From Mytilus californianus (lineage: Eukaryota > Mollusca > Bivalvia > Mytilida > Mytilidae), in NCBI RefSeq assembly GCF_021869535.1, contig NW_026262701.1, forward strand, positions 1,255,501-1,319,500: a stretch of 64,000 nucleotides of DNA, in the 5' to 3' direction. Within the stretch, counting starts at the first letter, position 1, and each line of letters starts with the position of its first letter. A model generated the notes under the pieces. The model did no database searches and was not told the origin of the DNA. It saw nothing but the letters and a program-made list of their open reading frames with translations. The position numbers were made by a program, and so were the translations under genes. Positions 43,229 through 57,109 of this stretch are shown here, one piece after another.

Positions 43229-45189
43229 TATATCGTATTAAATTAATAATACAGTGAATACAAACCATTCAAGAAAGCTTGGTGACCTTGATTTAGTAAA
43301 AAAATATGTTTGAATTTGGCAAATCATTGAGAAAACATTTATTCAACGTTTAAATATTAGACCAGAAAATATATTTTATTTTGACAACAACAATCATAAA
43401 CAAGGACTTTCAATATTATTGTGAATTAAGCAATTTTAGAACTATGACCTTTTCGCAAATCATGAATATAAACCCATATGTCTGTACAGTAATCTATTTT
43501 TATGGCAAGTCTTTTTTATTTTTATTTTCCAGTGTTGTTGGATCCTGTGATCGCATAATGGATAATGATTAAAACAGACTAAATGGAATAAACAAAGTTT
43601 TTCTTAAAGTTATATCTACATGACATAAAGTTTTAATGAAATAATGATTTATTTATTTTACCTTAGTTTAATTGAAATAAATGTTGAATATAACAACAGT
43701 TGCATGTAAGAAATTTTGTAAGTTCATTATCAAGCACATCATCAACAAAGAAGTTGATAAATTTAAGATAAGTTGGAACTTCCTTCAAATAATATGTTAC
43801 TTAGTTACGCAGTCGAGTCTTTCAACATGTTTATAGTTTTGAATCTTATTTTGCAATAGTCATAATGAATTATTGTTAAAAAAATATATGAACGGACCTT
43901 TTTTTATTGAAATGTTGAGAGAAACGTGTCACTTCTAAGAAACATTTATTTAAAGGAGGAACAAAACTAACACTTTTTAATATTCTAGAAAACAAACCCA
44001 ATGCAAAAGCCCTTTCATGAAAAAAAAAAGAGAAAGTATTTTTTTTGATTTTCAAAATTCAGTATCATTATTGCCACTACGTTTTGTGTAAAACACACAT
44101 CTATGATTTTCCTTTTACTATTTATTGTTCCTTTCTATTAGAAACATTGAATAAATGTTCAGTATCATTTTTCGGGGTCATAGTTTAAACAATATAACGA
44201 TTTTTAGATATGAATAGAGATAATGATATTTCTTTCCTATCATTAATAATAAAAAAAAAAAAAACTTCCGTGTAGTCGGGATCTTTGATCACTATTTTTT
44301 TGTAGAATTTTTTATCTTTGTATTTTGCATGATTCTTGAATGACCTTTTTTTTTCTTCGTTGTGAATTGCTGTCACACCTGCATATTTCTGATTATAATT
44401 TTTTTTTTCTGTATTATTATATTATAACTTCTATACGATGATTCTGGTAGTTGTTTACAGTCTAAAAGATATTTTCTGACAATTTCTCTGTCGATAAATG
44501 TGTAATACAAGGGAAACTATTATAATATCATGTTTATTGTTTTGTAAGTAATTTGACTTGGGATGTAAAAGAACTTTATGTCTGTTTGTTTGAATTACAT
44601 AATTTCTTTTATTTGTTATGATGAATGCAATGATACTTTTTTTTGTTTTTATAGACTGTTGAATTCGCTTCATAAATAATGTAAATACAAGTTAAAGGAA
44701 GGATATATAAAATGATTGTATTGTAGCGAATGGAATAAAGCTTTTGATCAATGTCTTTGGCTTGGTGTTAAGTTACGAAATGCGAATTTAAATGAAACGA
44801 GTAAGTAGTTTCAATAAAGAATGTTATTCAATGTTGTACGTGAACAGCAACCATGTATTTGTAAAGGAAAAACACTATTGTATTGTCTGCAAAAAGGCAG
44901 ATGCGGTACTAATGCAAATGAGACAACAATTCACCAGCAACAACGTAACAAAAGACGTGCATGTAAAAAATCTTATGTTTCATTACAGCCTTCAACAATG
45001 ATCAAAACACACACTGTATAGTAAGCTATAAAAGGACCCCCGACATGACAAATTTAAAATAATTCAAACGAAAATAGCAACGGCCTGTCGATGTTTATAA
45101 TCCACATGTATTATTGTATGGAAGCAAAATATTGGAGTTTTCATAATGCCTCTGATAATGAAAAACTACTTAATGTCCTTAAAGTCTTT
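43229..45189. other. Downstream of the GTPase exon, no supported gene
   Basis: AT-rich DNA. A short stretch at 44,821-45,021 has a Cys-containing open frame (CICKGKTLLYCLQKGRCG) but nothing that I recognise, and I do not call it a gene. Confidence 0.4.
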
Positions 45190-46080
45190 GAGAATATGTT
45201 AATTTGCATTGCTATACGACGTGTCTCGGTATTTTGTACATCCAACATTCATGTATTTATTATTGAAGTTTTTGTTATGGTTTCGGTTGAATAATGTTTT
45301 ATGTCTTATCGTTTGTTGTCCAAATAATTATAAAATTGCCTTTCAATACCATGATTGTCATATTCCAGAATATGACTGTTATACCGAGTGTGAATTTGCA
45401 TTTCTATACGACGTGACTCGGTATTTTGTACATCCAACATTCATGTATTTATTTTTGATGTTTGATGGTTTCGGTTAGATAATGTGTTATGTCTTATCGT
45501 CTGTAATCCAAATAATTACAAAATTGCCTTTCAATACCATCATTGTCATGAAAATTGTTTGGACGAGTATTGTGAAAATAATTGTATAAAGTTCGAGATT
45601 GCATGTTAGTTACGTTAAATGGTGTTTGTCGTTGATGGAATATGTTCATTGTTGTTCTGCGGTGTGCATGTTGTGTCGACTATCATATTATTTGTTTGTG
45701 CGTTTCTCTGTGATGAATGTTCTTGCGTGTGTTTGTGCTGTATTTATGTCACGTAGTGATGTCATTTTAGCGATATTTTTTAACATTGTCATAAAGCGGG
45801 AGGTTTGGCTAGCCATTTAACCAGGTTCAACCCACCATTTTTTTTCTTAAAATGTTCTGTACCAAGTCAGGAATATGGCAGTTGTTATCAAATAGTTCGT
45901 TTCTATGTATGTTGGCGATTGTTTTTGTTACAGTGTTCCTGTTGTTTCTTTGTTTTCCTCTTATAGTTGATGTATTTCCCTCGGTTTTAGTTTGTAACCC
46001 GGATTTGTTTTCCCTCAATTGATTTATGACTTTTGAACACCAGTATACTACTGTTGCCTTTATAGAGCAATTTTATACAT
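45190..46080 (+). repeat. Penelope-like 3' tail, partly duplicated
   Basis: The words CGGTATTTTGTACATCCAAC and TTCATGTATTTATT occur twice (about 45,230 and 45,418), giving a ~190-bp direct duplication. The rest (CCAAGTCAGGAATATGGCAG, GTTGATGTATTTCCCTCGG, GTAACCCGGATTTGTTTTCC) is the plus-strand version of the tails found inverted at 49,150-49,650, 51,040-51,545 and 57,110-57,600. Confidence 0.65.
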
Positions 46081-47313
46081 TGGGTTTAGAAGATTTCTTT
46101 TATTGTTATGTCGTAAATTTAAGATAATAAAATTTTCGATTTTTCTATTGCAGACAAGTTACTGTATTCTTATGGCTATATACAATGAAATGATTGATAA
46201 TTGTAACGAACAGAATAAGTCTCATAGTTCAAAAGTGATACATGTTTGCTATATTATTTAGGTTTTGACGGTTTTTGGTTTTTGTGAAGATGCATTTCAA
46301 ACTTTCTAAACAAAAGCTTTTTGTTCATTTTCGCCAGAAAAAAAACAAAACGTTTCCGAATCGTCACAGAAATGAGTTACTAATAAACATTTGATCGATG
46401 ATTTTCAGTTTCTGCTTGATTAGCATGGCATCTGATGCATGTACAGCTAAGACGCTTACCCTATCGACAACTCAATCACTATCTCTTGCCGTGAAGTTCA
46501 GTTTTTGTTTGATACCTTTTTTGTAGTTCGTGCGATTTCCTCAGGTTGTGTTTGATATTTTGAACTGTTTTCTTAATCGATTTACAGTATTTGAACATCG
46601 GTAAACTATTGTCTCAGTATATTTGACAAAGGGCTTATATGATTTAACGAAGAAACGTTTACTAAATTATGTCATAGATACACATATTTGATACGATCCA
46701 TGATTTTAAATAATGTTTTTATAGTTATTGAATTTGTTTTGATAAATTGAAACATAACTAAACATGTATTACAATACAGTTATTAAAACTGATGGTCCTC
46801 CTACATACTATCAATGTTATGGATTAAGCACCTATATTTTTGCATTGCGCGATGTTTCTTAGACTGGTTATTTCGTCTTTTCACGACATCCGTTGTGTGC
46901 GTAATAATGAATGCCTTAGTCTGGGAAATCTTGCTTTATATATTAGTTACATTAAATATATGGCGGCCAAAAATCAGGAGCCTTTAATTAAAAGGTAGTC
47001 GGTTGCTGTCTGTCTTATTTGATTTTTTTAGTTTATTGTTTTGTCATAAATCTGGGCGTTTGTTGTTTTTTTTTAGTTTGATTTTTTTACATTGCTTCAT
47101 GTCGGAGCCTTATATAGCCGATTTTACGTTATGGGATTAGCAATTACTGAAGTCGTGACAGTGTTTTCATCACTTTATTGAAAGGACATTATACTTTTGA
47201 ACATTATCTTAACAACCACTAGGTCCTTAATGTTAATTTTCAATCAAATTTTATCGAAAATAAAACCGTGTGGTCTTGTTTAGAATTTAAGAAAGGAAAA
47301 TAACATTTTATTA
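46081..47313. other. Unassigned stretch with a decayed mussel repeat at about 46,965-47,170
   Basis: 46,965-47,170 (CAGGAGCCTTTAATTAAAAG... GGAGCCTTATATAGC) is a diverged plus-strand relative of the 9540-9930 repeat. The rest has no recognised content. Confidence 0.4.
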
Positions 47314-48003
47314 TCACTTTATTATCTGCATGCGTCCAAAAATCTTTTTTGAATTGTCATTCATCATGAACGCTCGACCCAAAATGTCTGAAGAGAGGCG
47401 AAGTATGCCAAAAAGATATTCAAAGTCGAAAACAAACTGACAATAAGCATTGCATAAAATAAAAAACGACGAAAAGACAAAAAAAAGTTCACAAAACACA
47501 ACATAGAAAAGCATTAAAACAACATGAAACCCACCTAAACCCAAGGATAATCTCCTGTGCTCCGGACGGGACCCTACTCCCCGTGTGGCATCTGTCATGT
47601 TGCTTTTGATAGTACAAACCCGGTGATAAGTCTAATTCGGTAGGTCACATTCGAGGAAAAGAGGACGGGATTATGCTTATAACTATTATATATTAAACAG
47701 ATATTACATAACGTTCAACCAACTCGTCATGCTACCGTTAAATTTTCATAGGGATAATTTCAACTTCACCACTTGGAAATCTTGTTTCAATACCTTCCTT
47801 GGAAGCAGCAACCCTTTATCAAGGAAATCATGATGGGAAATGCAAGCTTTGGAATATCGTATCAACTGGGAGATATATTCTACATATGCAGGTGTTGTTG
47901 GAATGTTGCTACATAGAAATGGAAAGTTGGAGAGCTAAATTTATCTCTTTTGTCGTAACTTTTGTTCTCAACCGACCCTCCTTGTCAAGAATGAGGCAGA
48001 CTT
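47314..48003 (-). pseudogene. Penelope-like RT C-terminal fragment and tail
   Basis: The minus-strand sequence at 47,690-48,000 parallels 53,250-53,592 closely (CAAGGAAATCATGATGGGAA, GCAGGTGTTGTTGGAATG). It encodes the remains of the RT thumb (ISQLIRY-like and LLLPRKVLKQ), with stops. The tail 47,314-47,640 matches 52,807-53,180 (TAATTCGGTAGGTCACATTC; CTCCGGACGGG). Strongly decayed. Confidence 0.6.
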
Positions 48004-49149
48004 AACTGTATCTGTTGTATCCTTTATTTTCAGTTAGATGCTATAGCAGCGTTCACCATGGTCACAAACTTTGAATTACTGAGTGAGAGGGCATCATCTG
48101 CTGTCAAAGTACTTTTATTTGTGATTTACCAATGTTCGTGTGTTTCGTGGATAGCTTTATCTACGAATTTAAGTGTCTACCGAAATATAACAGCTGCTTT
48201 CCAAATCAAGACATGGAAAGATTCCCATGTAGGTTTGACTACATCGATACGGGTATATTATCTAAAGAATACATCGAATACATCGAATATAAAAAAAAGC
48301 ACTATGAACTATATGGACAACTTCGGAGAGGATTTTACCCATTTAATTTAAAAAAAAATTAAACTGTACGACTTTTTACATTTTCAATTCTCATGAAAAA
48401 TTAGTTTTGATCGATGACTTCCGGTGATGATATGCAACGATGAAGTGTTATCTCCTCATAATTCTCACACACAAAAAAAGAATTCATAGTAGTCTTGTTT
48501 TTATTTCATTAGAATTAATTATACTATTCAAAGTACTTTTGTAGCAATTTTTTAAGTAACCGGTTTCGTTAAGTGACATGTTTATGGCCCAATTAACACC
48601 TTTGATGATCGTTAATCTGTTGATCATTCGATCTCGAGTTTATTAGTGCCATCATTTCTGATTACACGTGTGCAACAATTAAAATGTCTACTTTGCAATT
48701 TCCTTCAAACAAGACAATTTGTATCCATAGATGAATCAGTATATCAAGATTTCATGAATGTTGTCAGTAATGAAAGACGAACAAGTAAGTGAGAATGATC
48801 ACCTTATTTTGCAATGTCCCACAAATCATTATAAAACAACATATATGATAATTTTCAAGAATCTTCGTTTCTGAAGGCTTCAAATTTCATCACTCAATTG
48901 ATTTTCTCAAGAAAACCAAATAACACGAATTGAAGACCCCACGAACATGTAGCTTTTGTTCAAACCACAAAATTTGATACACAAGAATAAAAGTACTTTC
49001 ACAGTACATAACGGAACTTGAAGTTAAAGGATACTGATCAGAAGCTATAAGATCAAGAGGGACCTATAGACATTAGCAAAGTTCAACTAAGGTCAACATT
49101 ACTTTAAGAAAATGGAACCTTAGTTTTAAAGATAATTAATGAATTTATC
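48004..49149. other. Unassigned stretch
   Basis: Short ORFs near 48,058-48,362 have no domain. No repeats recognised. Confidence 0.35.
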
Positions 49150-50350
49150 GTTTGGAATATTTAGAAAATAAAGGCAACATTAGTATACTGCTGTTCAATA
49201 GTCATAAATCGATTAAGCGAAAACAAATCCGGGTCACAAACCAAAACCAAAGGAAACACATCAACTATAAGAGGAAAACAACGGAAACACTGAACTGCTA
49301 CAAAAACAATCGCCAACATACATAGAAATGGACTATTTGATAACAACTGCCATATTCCTGACTATGTACAGGACATTTTAAGAAAAAATGGTGAGTTGAA
49401 CCTGGTTTTATGTCTAGCCAAAACTCCCGCTTATATGGAAATGTTAAAAATACCGCTAAAATAACAACATTACGTGACAATATTACAGTACAAATAAACG
49501 CAAGAACACTCAGGACAGATATATACATAAATAAATAATATAATAGTACATTACAACATTTAAACAACAGAATAACAAGGGACACCGCCTCCCATGAATT
49601 TACGACAGTACACCAATACACCACAATAGCATTATGAACTGTGCGTCACACGAACGTATCAACGCCTTAAAACGTGACGTATTTTTTGTGACGTTTATTT
49701 TATCACAGGTAAATTTCTGAAAATAGAATATAAAATTGGGATTCAGTTTGTAATGGTGTTATTTTATGTATTTTCTAACCATGTCGGTTTTTCTTCTAAA
49801 TCAAAACTGTGTACAAATAAATAAATCCTGTGCATATAGTTGCTTTAAACTAAAAATCATATAAATGATCTAGCTGATTAATTATCTTTACTTTTACATA
49901 CATATAAAAAATAAAAATAGAATTCTAATCACAAACGATAAAACATAACACAATATCGAACCAGACTAAAAAAAGAAACATCAAAACTAAATACATGAAT
50001 GTTGGATGCATAAATACCGAGACACGTCTAATAGCAATGCGAATTCACACTCGGCAAAACAGTCAATTCGGGAATAGTTCGCGTTCAGTACTTAGCAGAC
50101 CAGACAACGTAGATGGTAAACCACAATCTAAGACGTGGTAAAAATGTCGTTAGTTATTTAGACACAAACACATCGTATAGATCAACTAATTCGTGATGGT
50201 GTCCATAAAATGTACGGAGTGTTTTTCTAATCTTTCCTCCTAAAGTATGATGTAAAGCATGTCAGTACCGAGGCACTGACTCTTAGGTCGATAAGCCTGT
50301 ACATAGACTGCAAATATCTTAATTGGCTGCAAGTGAGTTGTCTGAACCGT
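49150..50350 (-). pseudogene. Penelope-like element 3' end (thumb remnant and tail)
   Basis: The minus strand at 50,150-50,350 reads FYGHHHELVDLYDV... after SQLRYLQSMY, matching the end of the RT at 58,123-58,400. The following ~950 bp match the tail of that copy (CATTCATGTATTTAGTTTTG; CAGTGTTTCCGTTGTTTTCC). Frameshifts and stops are present. Confidence 0.65.
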
Positions 50351-51039
50351 GCTGAATTTACCACAGATGATACGTCTAAAATTGACTGAACCACTGAACA
50401 TGATTTGATTAGTTTAATATTGTTCATATTTTATGAGCTGATCTGATCAAAATGGCAGTTTAATCTCCAAATGATTTTACTTGTGACCTTACTTGCACGT
50501 TTGAATATATATCTTTACAGTAACACGTATAGGACTTGGAATTCGATTCATATTGATAAATCAAGTTCATCGATTTTATAACTTTACTGTAAAACCATTT
50601 AGAGAACTTACAGTCAAATCCCTCTCCTCGTTCAATAAGATACACATAGTTGACTTCTCTTATCTTTACACTTGTATAGAGACAAAATATGTATATAGCT
50701 TATTCTAAACATCAAGATAAAAGGATCGATTTATTTGAACGTTATGTCATATAACAGAATGGCACACACAGACACACGTATTTAGTTTTAGGAAAGGATA
50801 AACCATTCTTTGATTCAAATGAAAAGTTCACAGAAACAGACATCAACATTATCTCAATTGACAGATTTCATATCAAAAACAAAAGAATAACATAATCGGT
50901 ACCAGGTACTAACTTTACTGCATCAGATGCGCATTTCTACAATGAATGTCTCTTCAGTGCTGCTTGACGCCAGATTTTATGAAAATCCAAAACTTATTCA
51001 AATTGAACAGCTTACAAAACCAAAAAGGAACAACAAGTT
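50351..51039. other. Unassigned stretch
   Basis: AT-rich; no recognised gene or repeat. Confidence 0.35.
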
Positions 51040-51545
51040 TAGCCAAATAAAGGCAACAGTAGTATTCCAGTGTTCAAAAGTCATAAATCGATTGAGAGTA
51101 AAACAAATCCGGGTTACAAACTAAAACCGAGGGAAACACATCAACTATAAGAGGAAAACAAAGGAACAACAGGAACACTGAAGTGCAACAAAAACAAACG
51201 CCAACATACATAGAAACGAACTATTTGATAACAACTGCCATATTCCTGACTTGGTACAGGACATTTTAAGAAAAAATGGTGGGTTGAACCTGGTTTAATG
51301 GCTAGCCAAACCTCCCGCTTTATGACAAAATATTGCTAAAATGACAACACTACGTGTCAGAAATACATCACAAACACATAATATAATAGTCGACACAACA
51401 TGAAAACCCCAGAACAACAACAAAACCGAAACCATTACAGAAACATCAAAAATAAATACATGAATGTTGGATGTACAAAATACCGAGACACGTTGTATAG
51501 CAATGCAAATTCACATTCGGTATAACAGTCATATTCGGGTGTAAA
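51040..51545 (-). repeat. Penelope-like 3' tail
   Basis: The minus-strand copy of the tail family (CCTGACTTGGTACAGGACAT; CATCAACTATAAGAGGAAAA; GTATAGCAATGCAAATTCAC). Confidence 0.65.
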
Positions 51546-51599
51546 AAGCCGTGTAAAAAAGCTGACATCCATTGACTTCCACCAAAGAGTTAATGTCTT

Positions 51600-51740
51600 C
51601 TCACTATATAATTTAGACTTTGGTGACTATGTTCAACGGAGGTATTCCAATGAACTTGAAACAAACGATACCACAGCTTAGTCTGTTGAATATCTTGACT
51701 TATACCTAGCAATTGACAGAGCGACGGGTTAGAACTAAAT
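51600..51740 (+). pseudogene. Penelope-like RT fragment, plus strand
   Basis: The plus frame reads DFGDYVQRRYSNELE then SVEYLDLYLAID with one stop between. This is the segment that follows YIDD in the RT at 58 kb. It abuts a tail in the opposite orientation, so two different copies are joined. Confidence 0.6.
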
Positions 51741-52806
51741 GTGTGTGGCAATACCCCATCAGCACATGAATATGGAGTACGTTATTTCTTTAAAGATGTA
51801 ACTGTTTATAAGGAAGATATTGTATCGAATGCGACTAATCTCCAATTTATACATGCATTAATTACAATGGCGGGAGCAATATGGTGGGAGCTATTTGTGT
51901 AGAAGTGACGGCTAACCATCCGGAGTACCTGATATATCTTCCAATTTTGATGAAGTTCGTGTATCTCTGTCTTTCTGTGTAAAATGTTTTGTTAATGTTG
52001 TTGTTTGTCTTCCTTCGTTTTTCCGTTGACCATGGTGTCGTCTCTCAAATTTTGAAATCTAATTGTTCTGTGTATCTAGCGTGTATAAGCGTGATTAAGG
52101 ACGCTCGGCCCTTTAACAGTGCGCAGATTTCTAACGACGAGCGTCTTGGAAACGATCGCTTTGAGGGGTTTTCTCAAAAGTAATTTTGTCGATATCGGAA
52201 CGCGGGCGTGTCTGAGAGCACCCTTTCCCGACGTCAACAAGCGATGCAAAACTTTCTAAAAAAAAAAAAAAGAAGAAATACGGTGATCAGAAATACAGAG
52301 TGGTTTGATACTTGTTCACATCAAGTTTTAAAAGGAAAAAAATATAAGTATGGTGTTGTGCATAAAAAGAATAAAATTGAAATATTGATATGTTGTACGA
52401 CTGACAATGATGCAACGTTGAACCGTAAACAAAGGACCTGCATGTCATCGTACGGCCGACAACAACGAGTAAAATCCATATAGTATGCTTTACAAGGCAT
52501 CGAGAGGTTCATCTGCACGCTATCAGTTTTGCGTATTATTACATTTTGTCACTATCATAAATATTTTTTAACTAAATTTATCTTCATTTTTAAGTAATGG
52601 CCAGGAGTATAAAATATTTTCCCACTACAAAATTTTTGGTAGTACTGAGTTTAATATTTCTTATCTAACAAAAACAATTTTGAATATAACAACTTCCAAG
52701 CAAAGAATAAATACTTAACAGTCACATCCAACATTTTAATTTCACACATCTACATTCTTTATCAAATAATGGGCACGAAATAGCACTTTAAAACAACCAC
52801 TGTCAT
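51741..52806. other. Unassigned stretch
   Basis: An open frame at 52,208-52,483 begins with GTG and is Lys-rich with no recognisable domain; I do not accept it as a gene. No tandem repeats. Confidence 0.35.
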
Positions 52807-53592
52807 CTAACCTGGAGGTTTTTTTTTATTGTATTTGTTAGCACAAAGAGGATATCTAACAACCTCTTTGATAACATAATTCGACGATTTTCGGAACTCT
52901 TGTCCTATAAAAGAGGGGCGAAAGATACCAGAGGGACAGTCAAACTCATAGATCGAAAATAAACTGACAACGCCATGGCTAAAAAATAAAAAGACAAACA
53001 GACAAATAATAGTACACAAGACACAACATAGAAAACTAAAGACTAAGCAACACGAACCCCACCAAAAACTGGGGGTGATCTCACGTGCTCCGGAAGGGTA
53101 AGCAGATCCTGCTCCACATTTGGCACCCGTCGTGTTGCTCATGTTATTTCAAATCCGGTAAATAGTCTAATTCGGTAGGTCACATTCGTGGTGAAAAAGG
53201 AAGTGGATTGTAGTTACGACATAAGGAACATATCTGATATCATCTGTGAAACGGTTATTCCATAACGGTCAACCAACTCGTGATGGCGTCCGTAAAATTT
53301 CCGAAGGGATGATTTCAACTTCACCATTTGGAACTCTTGGTTTAATAGCTTCCTTGTGAGCAGCAACCCTCTATCAAGGAAATCATGATAGGAAATACAA
53401 GCCCTAGAATATCGTATCAATTGGGAGATATATATTCCGTATGCAGGCGCTGCTGGAATGTTGCTACATAGAAATGGAAAGTTCACAATTGGGAAGCTAA
53501 AATCTACTCTTTTGTTGTGAAGTTTTGTTTTCAACCGACCCTCATTGTCAATTTTTAGATGTAAGTCAAGATATGAGGCAGACTTAACTACC
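52807..53592 (-). pseudogene. Penelope-like RT C-terminal fragment and tail
   Basis: From about 53,592 to 53,214 the minus strand encodes SASYLDLHLKID..., FSFPIVNFPFLCSNIPAAPA, GIYISQLIRYSRAC, LLTRKLLNQEF and FYGRHHELVDRYG, the RT thumb region. This piece is open to a stop at 53,214. The tail to 52,807 resembles a common mussel repeat (GTGTTGCTTAGTCTTTAG in minus sense). The catalytic YIDD part is missing. Confidence 0.75.
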
Positions 53593-54779
53593 TCGGGGGC
53601 AATTATTTCTATTTCTGAAATTTTCTTTTTAGTTAATTTGCTTTTTGTTATTTTCTCATTTTCTATTTTCTATTTTCTGTTTTAGCTATTCATGTGTCAA
53701 CCGAGTTTTTTTGCTCCGTGTTGAAGGCCTCACTGTGATTTTGAGATGAATAACATCGATAAAAGCGCTGTTCCTTTGCTTTTATTTGTGTGTTTTTGCT
53801 GTGCATGCACTGATATTCTGTCATTGATGGATACCCCATCTCCTTGGTTTTTCTAATACTTCAATAAATTGCTGTTTTCCACCTTAGGTCATAGATGGAA
53901 ATAGGTTAATTGTATTCGGGACCTATTATTCTGACCTTATATATATATATATCAGTCTATGCTGTTATCCCGCAATGTGGTCTACTGTGCGGAGAAGCGC
54001 TAAACTTTTGGTTTGACCCAGTCAGGGAATTTAGTTTAAGACCCAAGCAATCTACCGGGCAGTTCCAAAGACTACTAGCTTAAGGCTTTATTTATTAAAA
54101 AACTATATCATGACTACTTACTTAGTTCAGGAAAAAATGGGATTGTAATTTCAAAGCTCAGCCCACACAGACGTTAAATTACTCGGTGGTATAGGCAACT
54201 TTCACTTCTTCTGTATTACTTTTTTGATGTCATATGTTTTTTGAAAAGGGAAACAATCAACGCCTGTTCTTGATTCCAAGAATCAGAATTTTCAGAAAGT
54301 GGAGTAGGTCTTTGCGGCAAAAAAATTTGAATGACAATTTTCATAATGAATGCGTGAACACGGGTTTGACCTGTGACATAATATATATAATTTACTTATA
54401 TCCCAGGTTTGACCCACCTGTTGCAAAGTAACGAAATTATCTGTCTATGATGATAAATTAATGAGATGTCAATCTTTTTTAAACTGTACTCATATGGTTA
54501 CCATCCTTGCTTAGACAGGGTGTTCATACAGCTGGATGTATAAATATGCAGCCTCGTAGGGTATTAATGCGGAATTTGGCCCAATTCCAACATACATTGT
54601 ACATTCATTTACCAGTTGCAGTCCATTTATCTCACCCTTCTATCTTTGAAGAGCTACAAATAGTACTAACCATCAATATTTCCTCATCCTTAATATGCTA
54701 TATCACATATATACATAGATTTCTATATACATCAACTTGTATGGTTGTATGGTAGTCACAGTTTTCAACAATTTTTTTG
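53593..54779. other. Unassigned stretch
   Basis: Contains a short (AT)n run near 53,940. Several short ORFs, none with a domain. Confidence 0.35.
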
Positions 54780-56570
54780 TGTCAACAAGCTGAAATGTCT
54801 CACCTGCTTTACTAATCATGATTGATTTTATGTTGATATTCCTAAGGATCAAGTTTTACTTCAAGTATCACAAACACATGTGTTATCAATGATCCATGAA
54901 AATGAGGCCAAGGTCAGATAAACCAAGCCAACAATCATTCAATACTTCAAATAGTGTTGGACTATAGCATATATATAATATACAATAAACAAACCAAACC
55001 ATGAAAACTTAATATTGACCAATAATCCATGATAATGAGGTCAAGGACAAATGATACCTGCAAGACAGACATGTACACCTTACAATCATGTCATACATCA
55101 AATATAGTTTACCTATTGCTTTTAGCATTGGAAAAACAGACCTAAACACAACAAGAGTGCACACACTGAAATGTCTCGCCTGCTTTACTGTTCATTGCTT
55201 TAATGTTAAAAAGTCTTTAAGATAAAGGTTTTACTAAAAGTATCAAATGAAATTAACATTTTTCAAAGATCTTTCACAATGAGATCAAGGTCAGATGAAT
55301 CCTGTCAGACAGACATGTACACCTTACAATTATTCCATACACCAAATATAGTTGACCTATTGCTTATGGTAATTGAAAAACAGACCAAAACACACAAACT
55401 TATCTTAACCAATGAACCATGAATATGAGGTCGTCAGATTATACCTGCCAGACAGACATGTACACCTTAAAATTATTCCATACACCAAATATAGCTGACC
55501 TACTGCTATTAGTATTTGAAAAACAGACTAAAACACAAAAACTTAACATTTACTAATGAACCATGAAAATGAGATCAAGGTCAGATGATATCTGCCAGAC
55601 AGACATGTACACTTTACAATCATTCCATACAAAATATATAGGTGACCTATTGCTGATAGTACTAGAAAAGCAGACCAAAACACAATAAATTAACATTGAC
55701 CAATGAACCATAATAATGAGGTCAAGGTCAGATAAAACCTGACAGACTGACATGTACCCCTTAAATCATTCCATACACCACATATAGTTAACCTACTGCT
55801 TATAGTATTTAAGAAGCGGACCTTATCACGTAACTATAACCTTGATCACTGATCCATGAACTGAGGTAGAGGTCAGGTGAACCCTGTCTGACGGACATGT
55901 AGACGTTGCAAGGAACCCATATACCAAATATAGTTATTCTATTACTCATAATAAGTGAGAAATTCACATGAAAACAAACCAATCTTTTTTCAAGCAGTCG
56001 CTGAACCATGAAAATGAGATCAAGGACAATGGACATATGACAGATGAAAATTTCGGAACATAAGGTATCTGCATACAATGTATGATGCATCAAGGTATTC
56101 TACCTTCTGAAATGTAAAGCTTTATAAAAATAGTTTACGCTGCCGCCGTCGGATAGTAATACTTATGTCTCACATACGAAAGTCGCAGGCGAGACAAAAA
56201 CTGAACATTGACAAATGACATACTGCCAACAGTATCTGAGAAACAGCTCTTATCAGGTAACTTTAACCTTGATCACTGATCCATGAAATGATGAGGTTGA
56301 GATCAGACATGTAGACCTTGAAAGGGATCCAAATACCTAATATAGGTATCCTATTATAACAGTCGCTCAACCATGAAAATGAGGCCAAGTATAGCAGACA
56401 TATGACAGACGGAAATTTTGTAACATAAGGCATCTGAATACAAGGTATGAAAATTCCAGGTCTTCTACCTTCATTGAACTTCTGAAATATAAAGCTTAAT
56501 TAATACAAATAGTTTATGCCAAGGCCAGATTTATATATCTCTCATTCTGTCACTTTCATTGCAGGCAGGA
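54780..56570 (+). repeat. Nested ~140-bp tandem-repeat elements
   Basis: About ten units with ATGAACCATGAAAATGAGGT-CAAGGTCAGAT and CAGACAGACATGTACACCTT (near 54,890, 55,018, 55,262, 55,418, 55,556, 55,700, 55,845, 55,996, 56,270 and 56,362). An inner element is bounded by GTCTCGCCTGC (55173-55183) and its exact inverse GCAGGCGAGAC (56185-56195). An outer pair is suggested by TGTCTCACCTGCTTTAC near 54,798 and TTGCAGGCAGGAAAA near 56,560. So one copy appears inserted into another of the same family. Confidence 0.7.
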
Positions 56571-57109
56571 AAAACATTGTTGGGTTGTTTTGTTTGTGAA
56601 TACTCCATATTTCTCCTGCAATCTTTATAGGATTTTTTGGGTTACAAAGTAATGTTAAAGTCCATTGTTGATGACATTCAGGTGATTCAAACATAATTCA
56701 AATGAGATAAGAATTGTGTAGACAGAGTTTTCCATTTCTACTCTTAGAAATATTTGCAAGTTTAATTTTATGTTCATAAGGCCATAATTAGGTTTTTAAA
56801 AGTCATTTACGGAAATCATTGCTGCATTCCCTATTAATTTGAGTTCATATCTTATTTTACAAATCAATATTTGCCTGATTTTAGTTATCTGGATCATGGT
56901 GATAGATGATGAGGTTGTCTTAGTTAGTGAGACACAATTTTACAGGTAAACCATGTGATCACCATTCCTAATTGTGTCAGATTTTATGGACAATTTATAA
57001 TTTGTTTGATTGTTTTGTTTGGTTGCTGTCTCATTGATCTATATTCAAAATCTCCTTTTATCTAGAAAAGACTTTTGAAATAGCTACTGATTATCATATT
57101 GATTGACAA
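56571..57109. other. Unassigned stretch
   Basis: No gene or recognised repeat. Confidence 0.35.

Noticed and set aside
44792-45021. Overlapping Cys-containing frames near 44.8-45.0 kb
   Set aside because: Two overlapping frames look equally coding-like, neither matches a family I recognise, and they are short.
52208-52483. 91-codon Lys-rich ORF starting with GTG
   Set aside because: Non-ATG start, no domain, low-complexity Lys run; no supporting signal.
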